From: DAIDJM01 sp964250215
Lineage (GTDB): Bacteria; Pseudomonadota; Alphaproteobacteria; Acetobacterales; Acetobacteraceae
Direction of reading: 5' to 3'
Length of the DNA: 10,597 nucleotides
Assembly (NCBI GenBank): GCA_964250215.1
Contig: CAXUEX010000099.1
Location: 1 to 10,597 of the forward strand
Positions 1 to 7,084 of this stretch are shown here, piece by piece. The notes under the pieces were generated by a model. That model saw only the letters and a list, made by a program, of their open reading frames with translations. It did not search any database and was not told the DNA's origin. The first letter of the stretch is position 1, and each line of letters starts with the position of its first letter. Position numbers and translations under genes: made by a program.

Positions 1-229
1 GCACGGGCGCATCCGGATCGGCCGGCGGCAGCACGGAATGCAGCGGCGCCGGCCGGCCGCCGCCGAACGGCGATGGCCGCCTTCCGCCCTCGATCTCGGC
101 GCGGCCGAAAACCTGCCAGTGGTGAAAGCCGCTCGGGATCGCGCCGGCGGCCACGGCCGCCGCCACATCGGAAAAAGCCTCGAGGTAGACGGCTTCCGGA
201 AAACTGTCGGCATCGAAATCTTCCGGCAT
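1..229 (-). CDS. Partial protein, N-terminal 76 residues, with an NPDVA-like module; function unknown
   Basis: This reading frame starts at ATG 229-227 and stays open to the left edge, so the C-terminus is missing. The ATG overlaps the stop of the upstream flavin reductase gene as TGATG, and GGA lies 7 nt before it, so translation is probably coupled. Residues 15-45 match a pattern I recall from large alphaproteobacterial proteins, including glycosyltransferase-like and calcium-binding-repeat proteins: YLEAFSDVAAAVAAG, then SGFHHWQVFGRAE, resembling the common form YLxxNPDVAxAVxxG...SGxxHYxxxGxxEGR. The N and P of the usual NPDVA are replaced by F and S. After this module the visible part is rich in Gly, Pro and Arg, like a linker. 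No signal peptide or catalytic motif is visible. The domain that would name the protein lies outside the window, so I assign no function. Coupling to two flavin enzymes suggests a shared process, but that is inference. Confidence 0.7.
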   Translation of the reverse strand, partial: MPEDFDADSFPEAVYLEAFSDVAAAVAAGAIPSGFHHWQVFGRAEIEGGRRPSPFGGGRPAPLHSVLPPADPDAPV

Positions 230-726
230 CAATCCGTCCCGGCCAGATGAACGTAGCGGCCCTTGCTGTAAAGCAATGGCTGCGCGCCGGCATCGGCCGT
301 GGCGCGCGTCACCCGCCCTACCACAATGGTGTGCGTGCCGTAATCCAGCAGCAGATCCACGATGCAGAACACCAGCGCCGCCGCGCCCGCCAGATGCGGC
401 GGCACCCCCGCCTCCTGCCGCCACTCGCCCTGCGCAAACCGCCGCTCCGGCACCGTGCCGCCGCCGAAGCTCGCTGCCAGCGCCGCATGTTCCAGTGCCA
501 GCACATTCACGCAGAACGCGCGCCCCATGGCCAGCGCCGGATGCACGCTCGCCTCGCGGTTCACGCACACCAGCAGCGCCGGCGGTTCCAGCGAAAGCGA
601 CGTCACCGCCGTGGCCGTCATGCCCGCCGGCCCGTCGGGGCCCGCGGTGGTCACGATGGTCACGGTCGCCGCAAGCTGGCGCATGGCGGCCAGAAACCCT
701 GCGTGCGGCTCGGTCCCTTCGTTCAT
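229..726 (-). CDS. Flavin reductase-like FMN-binding protein (HpaC/RutF-type), 165 aa
   Basis: The protein fits the small flavin reductase family (flavin reductase-like, split-barrel FMN-binding fold), which uses NAD(P)H to reduce free FMN or FAD, usually to feed a two-component monooxygenase. Family features are visible in order: TVTIVTT at residues 21-27, GMTATAVTSLSLEPP at 35-49, LLVCVNREASVH at 51-62, FCVNVLA at 71-77, then the DYGTHTIVVGRV segment at 128-139 that corresponds to the GDHxIxxGxV flavin-site motif, and PLLYSKGRY at 150-158. The length is normal for the family. The ATG at 726 overlaps the stop of the upstream oxidoreductase gene (ATGA), and the stop overlaps the next ATG (TGATG), so it sits in the middle of a tightly coupled three-gene unit. 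No oxygenase partner is visible in the window. The family call is firm; the flavin and the partner enzyme cannot be read from sequence. Confidence 0.88.
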   Translation of the reverse strand: MNEGTEPHAGFLAAMRQLAATVTIVTTAGPDGPAGMTATAVTSLSLEPPALLVCVNREASVHPALAMGRAFCVNVLALEHAALAASFGGGTVPERRFAQGEWRQEAGVPPHLAGAAALVFCIVDLLLDYGTHTIVVGRVTRATADAGAQPLLYSKGRYVHLAGTD

Positions 727-1931
727 GCCGCCAGCGCCCGCAGATCGAAAGCGGGGTCGGCCAGTTCCGCCGCCGAAACCATCGGCCGCCGCGCCAGAAT
801 GCGCCGCCCCAGCATGTGCTCGCCCGGCGCGTTCACGCTATCGATGCCCACCAGCCGCCCCTGCCGCAAATAGAACGCCGAAAAGCGCCGCGTCTCCGGC
901 TCGCCGCGCAACACCTCCTCGGTGGCACCCCGCGCCAGCCCCGCCATCTGCAGCTTGAGATCGTACTGATCCGACCAGAACCACGGCACCCCCAGCGGCG
1001 GACGCTGCGCGCCGGCAATGGCCGCCCCCGCCGCACGACCCTGATCGGTGGCATGTTGCACGGATTCCAGCCGCAGTGTTTCTTCGGCGTAATCGTTCGG
1101 ATGCCGCGCCACGTCGCCGGCGGCGAAGATGTGCGGCGCCGCGCTGCGCCCCGCCGCATCCACCTCCACCCCGTCCGGCCCGGCCAGCCCGGTGCCGGCC
1201 AGCAGCTCCACATTCGGCACCGCCCCCACGGCCACCAGCACCAGATCGGCCGGATAGCGCGTGCCATCCGCCGTGCGCACCGCCTCGGCGCGCGCGCGTC
1301 CCTCGATGGCCGCCACCAGCGCGGAACACACGATGCGCACGCCGCCGCGCGCGTGCTCGCCGGCCAGAAAATTGGAAAAGCGCGGCATGGCCACGCGCGC
1401 CAGCAGGCGCGGCGCCGCTTCCAACACCGTCACCGTGCGGCCCATCTTCGCCAGCACCGCCGCCACCTCCAGCCCGATGAAACCGCCGCCGATCACCACC
1501 ACAAGCGAAGCCGCCGCAAGCCGCCCGCGCAGCGCCGCCGCATCCTGCAACGACCGCAGCGAAACCACGCCCGGCAGATCGGCGCCCGGCACCGGCAGCG
1601 CCCGCGCGCGCGTGCCGGTGGCAATCGCCAGTTGGTCGAAGCGCAGCCGGCCGGTGGCTGTATGCGCGGTGCCGGGCAGTTCGATGCGCTGCACCGCTGT
1701 GTTCAGCAGCAATTCGATGCCGCGTTCGGCATAGAAACGCTCGCCGCGCAACGGCAGCTCGGCATCCGCCACCTGGCCCTTGAGAAAGGCTTTCGAGAGC
1801 GGCGGCCGGTGGTATGGCGGATGCGGCTCCGCGGTGGCCATCCGGATCGGCTCGGCATAGCCTTGGGCCCGCGCCTCGGCGGCAATCGCCAGCCCCGCAT
1901 AGCCGCCGCCCACGATCAGCAGGCCGCTCAT
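723..1931 (-). CDS. FAD-dependent NAD(P)H oxidoreductase, ferredoxin (putidaredoxin/rhodocoxin) reductase-like, 402 aa
   Basis: This is a cytoplasmic flavoprotein of the ferredoxin-reductase type, which passes electrons from NAD(P)H through FAD to a [2Fe-2S] ferredoxin serving an oxygenase or P450. Visible domains: N-terminal FAD-binding GGGYAG at residues 8-13; PPYHRPPLSK at 38-47, typical of this subfamily; ATGTRAR at 104-110; a second Rossmann fold with VVVIGGGFIGLEVAA at 144-158, closed by the acidic VLEAAPRLL (E171), which favours NADH over NADPH; FAD contact FAAGDVA at 269-275; ESVQHATDQG at 289-298; and a reductase C-terminal domain with PWFWSDQYDLKLQ at 316-328. The length of about 400 residues is usual. 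GGGAGA lies just before the ATG at 1931. The gene begins 19 nt after the CCA end of tRNA-Pro and overlaps the flavin reductase gene by 4 nt. No ferredoxin gene lies nearby, so the true electron acceptor is open. Confidence 0.9.
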   Translation of the reverse strand: MSGLLIVGGGYAGLAIAAEARAQGYAEPIRMATAEPHPPYHRPPLSKAFLKGQVADAELPLRGERFYAERGIELLLNTAVQRIELPGTAHTATGRLRFDQLAIATGTRARALPVPGADLPGVVSLRSLQDAAALRGRLAAASLVVVIGGGFIGLEVAAVLAKMGRTVTVLEAAPRLLARVAMPRFSNFLAGEHARGGVRIVCSALVAAIEGRARAEAVRTADGTRYPADLVLVAVGAVPNVELLAGTGLAGPDGVEVDAAGRSAAPHIFAAGDVARHPNDYAEETLRLESVQHATDQGRAAGAAIAGAQRPPLGVPWFWSDQYDLKLQMAGLARGATEEVLRGEPETRRFSAFYLRQGRLVGIDSVNAPGEHMLGRRILARRPMVSAAELADPAFDLRALAA

Positions 1932-1950
1932 GGCTCTCCCGGAATAAGGA

Positions 1951-2027
1951 TGGTCGGAGCGGCGGGATTTGAACCCACGGCCCCCAGTCCCCCAGACTGA
2001 TGCGCTACCAGGCTGCGCTACGCTCCG
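1951..2027 (-). tRNA. tRNA-Pro (anticodon GGG), CCA encoded
   Basis: Read on the minus strand the segment folds as a full cloverleaf of 77 nt. The acceptor stem is CGGAGCG with CGCTCCG (2027-2021 with 1961-1955), followed by discriminator A and an encoded CCA at 1953-1951. The D stem is GCGC/GCGC with loop AGCCTGGTA. The anticodon stem TCAGT/ACTGG contains one T-G pair and closes the loop CTGGGGG, which places GGG at positions 34-36. The variable loop is GGGCC. The T stem is GTGGG/CCCGC with loop TTCAAAT. The opening CGGAGCGTAGCGCAGCCTGG is typical of proline tRNAs. It lies 60 nt after the stop of the RND pump gene and 19 nt before the oxidoreductase ATG. I see no strong dedicated promoter; processing from a longer transcript is possible. 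Confidence 0.97.
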
Positions 2028-2087
2028 ACATGAGGTGTTTGGTATCGGAGTCCGCGGCCGGATGCCAGTGCCTGGATCGGCGGGCGC

Positions 2088-5000
2088 CTACTCGGCCGGC
2101 TTGCGTTCGCGCGATTTTGGCGCGACCAGCCGCTGTCCCCGCTGCGCCAGGAACTCGAAGGCGATGAACAGCACCGGCACGAACACGATGCCGACGAAGG
2201 TGGCGAGCAACATGCCGCCGAACACCGTGGTGCCGATCGACCGCCGCGCCCCAGCCCCGGCGCCGGTCGCGACCACCAGCGGGATGACGCCGACGATGAA
2301 GGCGACCGCGGTCATCAGCACCGCGCGGTAGCGCGTGCGGGCGCCGGCTTCGGCCGCGACGCGCACGCCGTCGCCGCGTTCCAGCCGGTTCTTGGCAAAT
2401 TCGACGATCAGGATCGCGTTCTTGGCCGCGAGCCCGATCAGCAGCACCAGGCCGACCTCGCCATAGATGTCGAGCGCCAGGCCGCGCACCCACAGCGCCA
2501 CCAAGGCCCCGGCCGCGGCCACCGACACCGACAGCAGCACCGACATCGGCAGCGACCAGCTCTCGTACTGCGCCACCAGGAACAGGTAGGCAAACACCAG
2601 CGCGCACACGAAAGCGATGCCGCCGGCTGTGGCCGCCTGCTGCTGGTAGGACAAATTGGTCCATTCGTAGCCAAAGCCTTTCGGCATGTGCCCCGCCGCC
2701 ACCTGCGCCATTGCGGAAAGCGCCTGGCCGCTGCTCTTCCCCGGCCCCGCCGCGCCGTTGATTTCCACGGACGGGTACAAATTGTAGCGGGTGACGGCGT
2801 TGGCGCCCTGCACCGTCGTGACGTTCACCAGGCTGTTCAGCGGCACCTCCGCCCCGGTCAGGCTGCGCAGGTACAACTGGCCGATGTCGTCCATCTTGCT
2901 GCGGAATTGCGACGCGTCCTGCACGATCACTTGGAAAACCTGGCTCTGTAGGTTGAAGTAGTTCACGAATTGCGAGCCGAGATTGGACTGCAAGGTTGCA
3001 TAGATGGTGCTCGGCGAGACGTTCAGCACTTCCGCGCGCGCCGTGTTCACGTCCACCAGCAGCTCGGGAACCGAGGCCGAGAACGTGGTGGCGATCGCGG
3101 ACAGGGATTTGTCCTGATTGGCGGCGTAGATCAGCGCCTGCGCGGCGGCGGCCATCTGCGGCGACGATTGTCCGTTGCGACCTTCGAGTTCGAAATCGAT
3201 GCCGCCGGTGCGGCCCAGGCCCGGGATTGCCGGCGGCGTGAATGCATAGATGCTGGCGGACGGGATGGCGTTGAGCTGCGGCCGCAAGCCGTCGATGATC
3301 CCTTGCGCCGAAAGCTTCGCGGTAGTGCGCTGGCCCCAGGGCTTGAGGATCACGATCGCGGCGCCGGCATTGGGTTCCTGCGTGCCGTTCAGCAGGCTGA
3401 AACCGGTCAGCTCGATGACATTGGCGGTGCCCGGCGTCTTGGGGACCATGGCGCCGATCCGGTCCACGACGCTCTCGGTCTGACCCAGCGCCGCGCCGTT
3501 CGGCAGGGCGACGCTGACGAAGAAATATCCCTGGTCTTCGCTGGGCAGGAACCCCGCCGGAACGATGCTGTAGAGGAAGTATCCTGCCGCGAACACGCCG
3601 CCGAGCGCCGCGAACGTTACCAGCAGCCGCCGCCCGAGCCAGCGCACGGCGCCGCCGTAGCGGTCCCGCGTCCAGTCGAGCGCGCCGTTGAACCAGCGGA
3701 ACAGGCGAAACCTCGCCTTTTTGGGCGGCCGCAGGATCAGGCCGCACAGCGCCGGGCTCAGCGTCAGCGCGTTGACCGCCGAGATCAGCACCGCGACCGA
3801 GATGGTGACGGCGAACTGGCGGAACAATTGGCCGCTGATGCCCGGCAGCAGGCCGACGGGAGCGAACACGGCGACCAGCACCAGCGTCGTGGCGATCACC
3901 GGCCCGGTGATCTCCAGCATCGCCTCTCGCGTGGCCTCGCGAACGTCGCGCTCGGGCTCTTCCTCCAAGTGCCGGGTGACGTTCTCGACAACCACGATGG
4001 CATCGTCCACCACCAGCGTGATCGCCAGCACGATCGCGAACAGATCCACCGTATTGGCCGAGTAGCCGATCGCGTAGAGCACCGCGAACACGCCGATCAG
4101 CGACACCGGGATCGCGCAGGTAGGGATCAGCGTCGCCCGCCAGTCCTGCAGGAACAGGAACACCACGCCCACCACCAGCGCCAGCGTGATCGCCAGCGTG
4201 ACCAGAATTTCGCTGATGTTGGCGCTGACGAATCGCGTCGAATCATACACCACCGCGTATTTCAGCCCCGGCGGGAAACTTTTCGAAATCTGCTTCATCT
4301 GCTGCTGGATCGATGTCGCCAGCGCGAGCGAGTTGGCGTTCGGCGTTTGGTAGATGGCGAGCGTGGCCGACGGATACTGGTTGATCTTCGATGTGGAGGT
4401 GTAGGTCTGCGCGCCGAGCTGCACCTGGGCGATGTCGCCGACGCGCACCACGCCGCCCTGCGCATTGGTCTTGACGATGATGTCCTTGAATTGCTGAACG
4501 GTGGCGAGCCGGCCCTGCGTCACGATGGTCAGTTGCTGCTGCTGGCCGGCTGCCACCGGCGGCTGGCCGATCTGGCCGGCGGCCGCGACCGTGTTCTGGG
4601 CCGAGATGGCCGCGATCACGTCCGACGCGCTGATGCCAAGCGACGTCATTCGCACCGGGTTCATCCATACCCGCATCGCGTATTGCGAGTTGCCGAGGAT
4701 GGTGGCGTTGCCCACGCCTTGCAGACGTTGCAGCGGATAGCGGAGATAGATGTTGGCGTAATTGGATATGTAGGTCTGATCGTAGCGGTTGTCCGGCGAG
4801 AACAGGTTGACCGCGATCACGAAGTTGCTGGATTGCTGCGTGATCGTCAGCCCTTGCTGCGTCACCGTCGCCGGCAGCTGCGCCTGGGCCAGGTTCACGC
4901 GGTTCTGCACGTTCACCTGGTCGATGTCGGGATCGGTGCCGATCGCGAAGGTAACGGTCAGCGTGTAGGTGCCCGAGCTGGAGCTCGTGCTGGTCATATA

Positions 5001-5231
5001 CAGCTCGTTCTCCACGCCGTTAACCTGCTCCTCGATGGGTTCGGCGATGGTGTTGGCAATGGTCTGGGCGTCGGCGCCTGGATACGAGGCCGAGACGTTG
5101 ATCTGCGGCGGCGTGATGTTTGGATATTGCGCAACAGGAATAGCATACAGCGCCAGCAGGCCGGCGAGCGTGATCGCGATCGCGATGACGATTGCGAATT
5201 TCGGCCGGTCGATGAAGAAGCCGGAAAGCAC
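2088..5231 (-). CDS. RND multidrug efflux pump, inner-membrane HAE1/AcrB-type subunit, 1047 aa
   Basis: This is a proton-driven resistance-nodulation-division exporter of the HAE1 (AcrB/MexF-like) group, acting in the inner membrane with a periplasmic adaptor and an outer-membrane channel. The start MLSGFFIDRPKFAIVIAI shows the usual first helix (about 10-31), followed by PVAQYPNITPPQINVSASYPGA-like porter sequence. The second half repeats the plan. Proton-relay residues are present: D409 and D410 in LVVDDAIVVVEN (transmembrane helix 4) and K937 in GLAAKNAILIVEF (helix 10), aligning with AcrB D407, D408 and K940. Helices also show near 340-360, 370-410, 445-500, 865-890 and 970-1030. The length matches complete family members and no frameshift is visible. 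The GTG start at 5231 lies 4 nt after the adaptor stop, so translation is likely coupled. Substrates cannot be read from sequence. No TolC/OprM-type gene follows, so the channel must be encoded elsewhere. Confidence 0.95.
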   Translation of the reverse strand: MLSGFFIDRPKFAIVIAIAITLAGLLALYAIPVAQYPNITPPQINVSASYPGADAQTIANTIAEPIEEQVNGVENELYMTSTSSSSGTYTLTVTFAIGTDPDIDQVNVQNRVNLAQAQLPATVTQQGLTITQQSSNFVIAVNLFSPDNRYDQTYISNYANIYLRYPLQRLQGVGNATILGNSQYAMRVWMNPVRMTSLGISASDVIAAISAQNTVAAAGQIGQPPVAAGQQQQLTIVTQGRLATVQQFKDIIVKTNAQGGVVRVGDIAQVQLGAQTYTSTSKINQYPSATLAIYQTPNANSLALATSIQQQMKQISKSFPPGLKYAVVYDSTRFVSANISEILVTLAITLALVVGVVFLFLQDWRATLIPTCAIPVSLIGVFAVLYAIGYSANTVDLFAIVLAITLVVDDAIVVVENVTRHLEEEPERDVREATREAMLEITGPVIATTLVLVAVFAPVGLLPGISGQLFRQFAVTISVAVLISAVNALTLSPALCGLILRPPKKARFRLFRWFNGALDWTRDRYGGAVRWLGRRLLVTFAALGGVFAAGYFLYSIVPAGFLPSEDQGYFFVSVALPNGAALGQTESVVDRIGAMVPKTPGTANVIELTGFSLLNGTQEPNAGAAIVILKPWGQRTTAKLSAQGIIDGLRPQLNAIPSASIYAFTPPAIPGLGRTGGIDFELEGRNGQSSPQMAAAAQALIYAANQDKSLSAIATTFSASVPELLVDVNTARAEVLNVSPSTIYATLQSNLGSQFVNYFNLQSQVFQVIVQDASQFRSKMDDIGQLYLRSLTGAEVPLNSLVNVTTVQGANAVTRYNLYPSVEINGAAGPGKSSGQALSAMAQVAAGHMPKGFGYEWTNLSYQQQAATAGGIAFVCALVFAYLFLVAQYESWSLPMSVLLSVSVAAAGALVALWVRGLALDIYGEVGLVLLIGLAAKNAILIVEFAKNRLERGDGVRVAAEAGARTRYRAVLMTAVAFIVGVIPLVVATGAGAGARRSIGTTVFGGMLLATFVGIVFVPVLFIAFEFLAQRGQRLVAPKSRERKPAE

Positions 5232-5235
5232 CCGA

Positions 5236-6459
5236 TCAGTGCCCGGCGCCGCTGGCTGCTACCGGCGCCGCCGCAGCCACCGTTTGCGCCGGCTGCGCGA
5301 CCGGGTTGACCGTCTCGCCCGCCTTCACCTTCTGCATGCCCTCGACAATCACACGGTCGCCCGGCTTCAGCCCCGCGCTCACGATCCAGTTCTGGCCCAG
5401 TTGGCGCGACGTGGTGACCTTCTGCTGCGTCACCTTGTTGTCCGCACCGACCACCAGCGCGAAATCGCCCGACTTGTCGTTCTGCACCGATTGCACCGGA
5501 ACGAGCAGCGCTTCCTGCGGCTTGGCCTGGCTGACTTCCACGGTCGCAAACCCGCCGGGGATCAGCAGATCCTGCGGGTTTGCGAACAGGCCCCAAACCG
5601 CCACCGTCCCGGTCGTCGGATCGACCTTGTTGTCGATGAATTCGATCCGGCCTTTTTGCGGATATTGCCGTCCGTCCGACAGCTCCAGCCCGAGCGACAC
5701 GCTGGAGCTGAGCTGCACGCGGGTTTTCTGCGTCCTCTGCAGCGCCTCCACCACCGCGCTGTCGGCCACCGAGAACACCACACGGATGGGGTCGATCTGA
5801 ACCACGGTCGCGAGCGGGCTGGAGCTCGGCCCGACCAGATTGCCCTGGGTGTAGGTGGCGATGCCGATGCGGCCGTCGATCGGCGAGGTGACCTGGGTGT
5901 AGCTCAGATTGATGGCCGCCGTCTCCAGATTGGCGCGCGCCGACAGCACATCGGCCGCGTCGCCGTCGCGATTGGCGATGTCGGAGTCGAGCTGCTGCTG
6001 GCTGACGACCACGCCGCGCGCGAGCTTCGAATCACGCTCGTAGATGAATTGGGCGTTGCGCAGCGTGGCCTGCGCCTTCTGCAACGCGCCCTGCGCGGCG
6101 TCGACGGCCGCCTGATACGGCGCGCGCTGCAGCTCGAACAGCAACTGCCCGGCCTTCACCTTGCCGCCTTCCTGGAAGTTGATCTTGTCCACGAAGGCCT
6201 GGACCCGGGCGGCGATGGCGACCGACTGGATGGCCTGCACGCGCCCGATCTGCCGCGTCGTCGGCGCCACGTTCTGGAGTTCGACGGTGGCGACCGTCAC
6301 GGCCGGTGGCGGCGAGGGCGCGGCCCGGCCCGGCTGCGGCGCGCAGCGCCGCGCCACCAATGCCACGGCGGCTGGCCGAAAGCCGGCGCGGGCCCATGCC
6401 GCGGTCCTCGGGGTTGGGAGATGCACGTGGAGGCACCGGACGGCATGGAGTGCTGGCAT
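5236..6459 (-). CDS. RND efflux periplasmic adaptor (HlyD/AcrA/MexE-type membrane fusion protein)
   Basis: From about residue 53 (numbering from ATG 6459) this is a clear adaptor linking an RND pump to an outer-membrane channel. It shows a beta-barrel/lipoyl strand AVTVATVELQNV, lipoyl half VDKINFQEGGKVKAGQLLFE (90-109), a coiled-coil hairpin rich in Ala and Gln (112-183), the second lipoyl half with YTQVTSPIDGRIG (187-199), the barrel region LATVVQIDPIRVVFSV (216-231), FIDNKVDPTTGTV (274-286), LLIPGGFATVEV (298-309), and membrane-proximal GLKPGDRVIVEGMQKVKAGE (363-382). The N-terminus is uncertain. In this frame no start has a good ribosome site, and there is no convincing signal peptide or lipobox (VALVARRCAPQ is weak). 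A different frame has ATG 6397 with GAGGA 7 nt upstream, suggesting an indel near 6300-6390 or an erroneous sequence. The stop lies 4 nt before the pump gene. The family call is sure; the start is not. Confidence 0.88.
   Translation of the reverse strand: MPALHAVRCLHVHLPTPRTAAWARAGFRPAAVALVARRCAPQPGRAAPSPPPAVTVATVELQNVAPTTRQIGRVQAIQSVAIAARVQAFVDKINFQEGGKVKAGQLLFELQRAPYQAAVDAAQGALQKAQATLRNAQFIYERDSKLARGVVVSQQQLDSDIANRDGDAADVLSARANLETAAINLSYTQVTSPIDGRIGIATYTQGNLVGPSSSPLATVVQIDPIRVVFSVADSAVVEALQRTQKTRVQLSSSVSLGLELSDGRQYPQKGRIEFIDNKVDPTTGTVAVWGLFANPQDLLIPGGFATVEVSQAKPQEALLVPVQSVQNDKSGDFALVVGADNKVTQQKVTTSRQLGQNWIVSAGLKPGDRVIVEGMQKVKAGETVNPVAQPAQTVAAAAPVAASGAGH
6338..6355 (-). other. GC-only hairpin in the adaptor 5' coding region
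   Basis: The arms GGCGCG (6338-6343) and CGCGCC (6350-6355) are perfectly complementary around the six-base spacer CAGCGC. The hairpin lies where the two candidate reading frames of the adaptor N-terminus disagree, and such all-GC palindromes are frequent places for sequencing or replication slippage. Confidence 0.45.
6405..6409 (-). promoter_or_regulatory. Strong Shine-Dalgarno (GAGGA) before an out-of-frame ATG at 6397
   Basis: GAGGA on the minus strand is separated by 7 nt from ATG 6397-6395, the best ribosome site between merR and the pump gene. The ATG opens MGPRRLSASRRG, an Arg-rich start like a signal peptide n-region, but its frame is not that of the adaptor. It supports the idea that the adaptor is really initiated here and that one base too many lies downstream. 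Confidence 0.5.
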
Positions 6460-6547
6460 TGTATTCGCGTCAGGTAACAGCGTTCGCGGGCTGCGGTTCG
6501 CCAGCGAGCTCAGGGCTGAAACCGTCGGTCCGCCGGCGCAGGAACGC

Positions 6548-7084
6548 TCAGTCGTTCGCCAGCATCGCCCGCAGCGCCTCCAGCTCGCCCAGCACGTGGC
6601 GCAGGGTGGCGCGCAGGCGCTCCGCCTCACTCGGCCGGCGCGGCGGCGCCGCCAGCGGCTCGGGCATGGTCAGCGTCATCTGCGGCATTACGGGCGCCCG
6701 CTCGGCCGCGGCTTCTTCCCGCTCGGCCGGCGGCGCCGGTGGGATGTTGTCGGCCAGCCGGCCGCCGCCCTCGCGCAGCAGACGCTGCACGCCCTTGATC
6801 GTGTAGCCCTGGATGTAGAGAAGGTCGCTAATCCGGCGCAGCAGCGCGATATCGTCGGGCCGGTAATACCGCCGGCCACCGCCGCGCTTCAGCGGCCGCA
6901 CCTGCGGAAACTTCGTCTCCCAAAAGCGCAGCACGTGCTGCGGTATATGAAGTTCGTCGGCCACCTCGCTGATGGTGCGAAAGGCGCCCGCCGCCTTGCG
7001 CGGACCGCGCCGCACCTCGTCGGCGAATCCGATGCCCGGCGGCCCGGCATCGTCGTTCGCGGGGGCTCCCGACGGCGGGATCAT
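6548..7084 (-). CDS. MerR-family transcriptional regulator of the ihfA-linked type, 178 aa
   Basis: A winged helix-turn-helix of the MerR family spans about residues 36-105: FRTISEVADELHIP (recognition region), HVLRFWETKFPQVRPLKRG, the wing GGRRYYRPDDIALLRRI, and LLYIQGYTIKGVQRLL. The Leu-Arg-Phe-Trp-Glu motif and the Arg-Tyr-Tyr wing are typical. A Pro/Ala/Glu-rich linker (about 112-150) leads to a C-terminal stretch SEAERLRATLRHVLGELEAL, probably a dimerising coiled coil. There is no metal-binding Cys pair or ligand domain like those of MerR, SoxR or BmrR, so the signal it senses is unknown. Its ATG overlaps the ihfA stop (ATGA). The merR gene next to ihfA is a widespread alphaproteobacterial arrangement known from the family context. 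Although the efflux genes follow, nothing in the sequence shows that it regulates them. Confidence 0.92.
   Translation of the reverse strand: MIPPSGAPANDDAGPPGIGFADEVRRGPRKAAGAFRTISEVADELHIPQHVLRFWETKFPQVRPLKRGGGRRYYRPDDIALLRRISDLLYIQGYTIKGVQRLLREGGGRLADNIPPAPPAEREEAAAERAPVMPQMTLTMPEPLAAPPRRPSEAERLRATLRHVLGELEALRAMLAND

Noticed and set aside
276..2000. Long plus-strand open frame opposite the oxidoreductase and flavin reductase genes
   Set aside because: It is an Arg/Pro/His/Ala-rich mirror of high-GC codon bias, with no recognisable domain, and runs antisense through two clear genes and the tRNA.
2028..2087. Intrinsic terminator between the pump gene and tRNA-Pro
   Set aside because: No stem followed by a T-run on the coding strand was found; read-through into the tRNA remains possible.
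2005..3747. Second minus-strand open frame inside the pump gene
   Set aside because: It is a shifted frame of the pump, Arg/Gly/Ala-rich, with no domain, and it runs through the tRNA end.
2970..5309. Plus-strand open frame of about 780 codons opposite the RND pump
   Set aside because: The composition is dominated by Arg, Gly, His and Asp, as expected for the antisense of a GC-rich gene; no motif was found.
6460..6630. Extension of the adaptor upstream to 6630
   Set aside because: It overlaps merR in another frame and is rich in Arg, Cys and Trp, unlike any adaptor or signal peptide.
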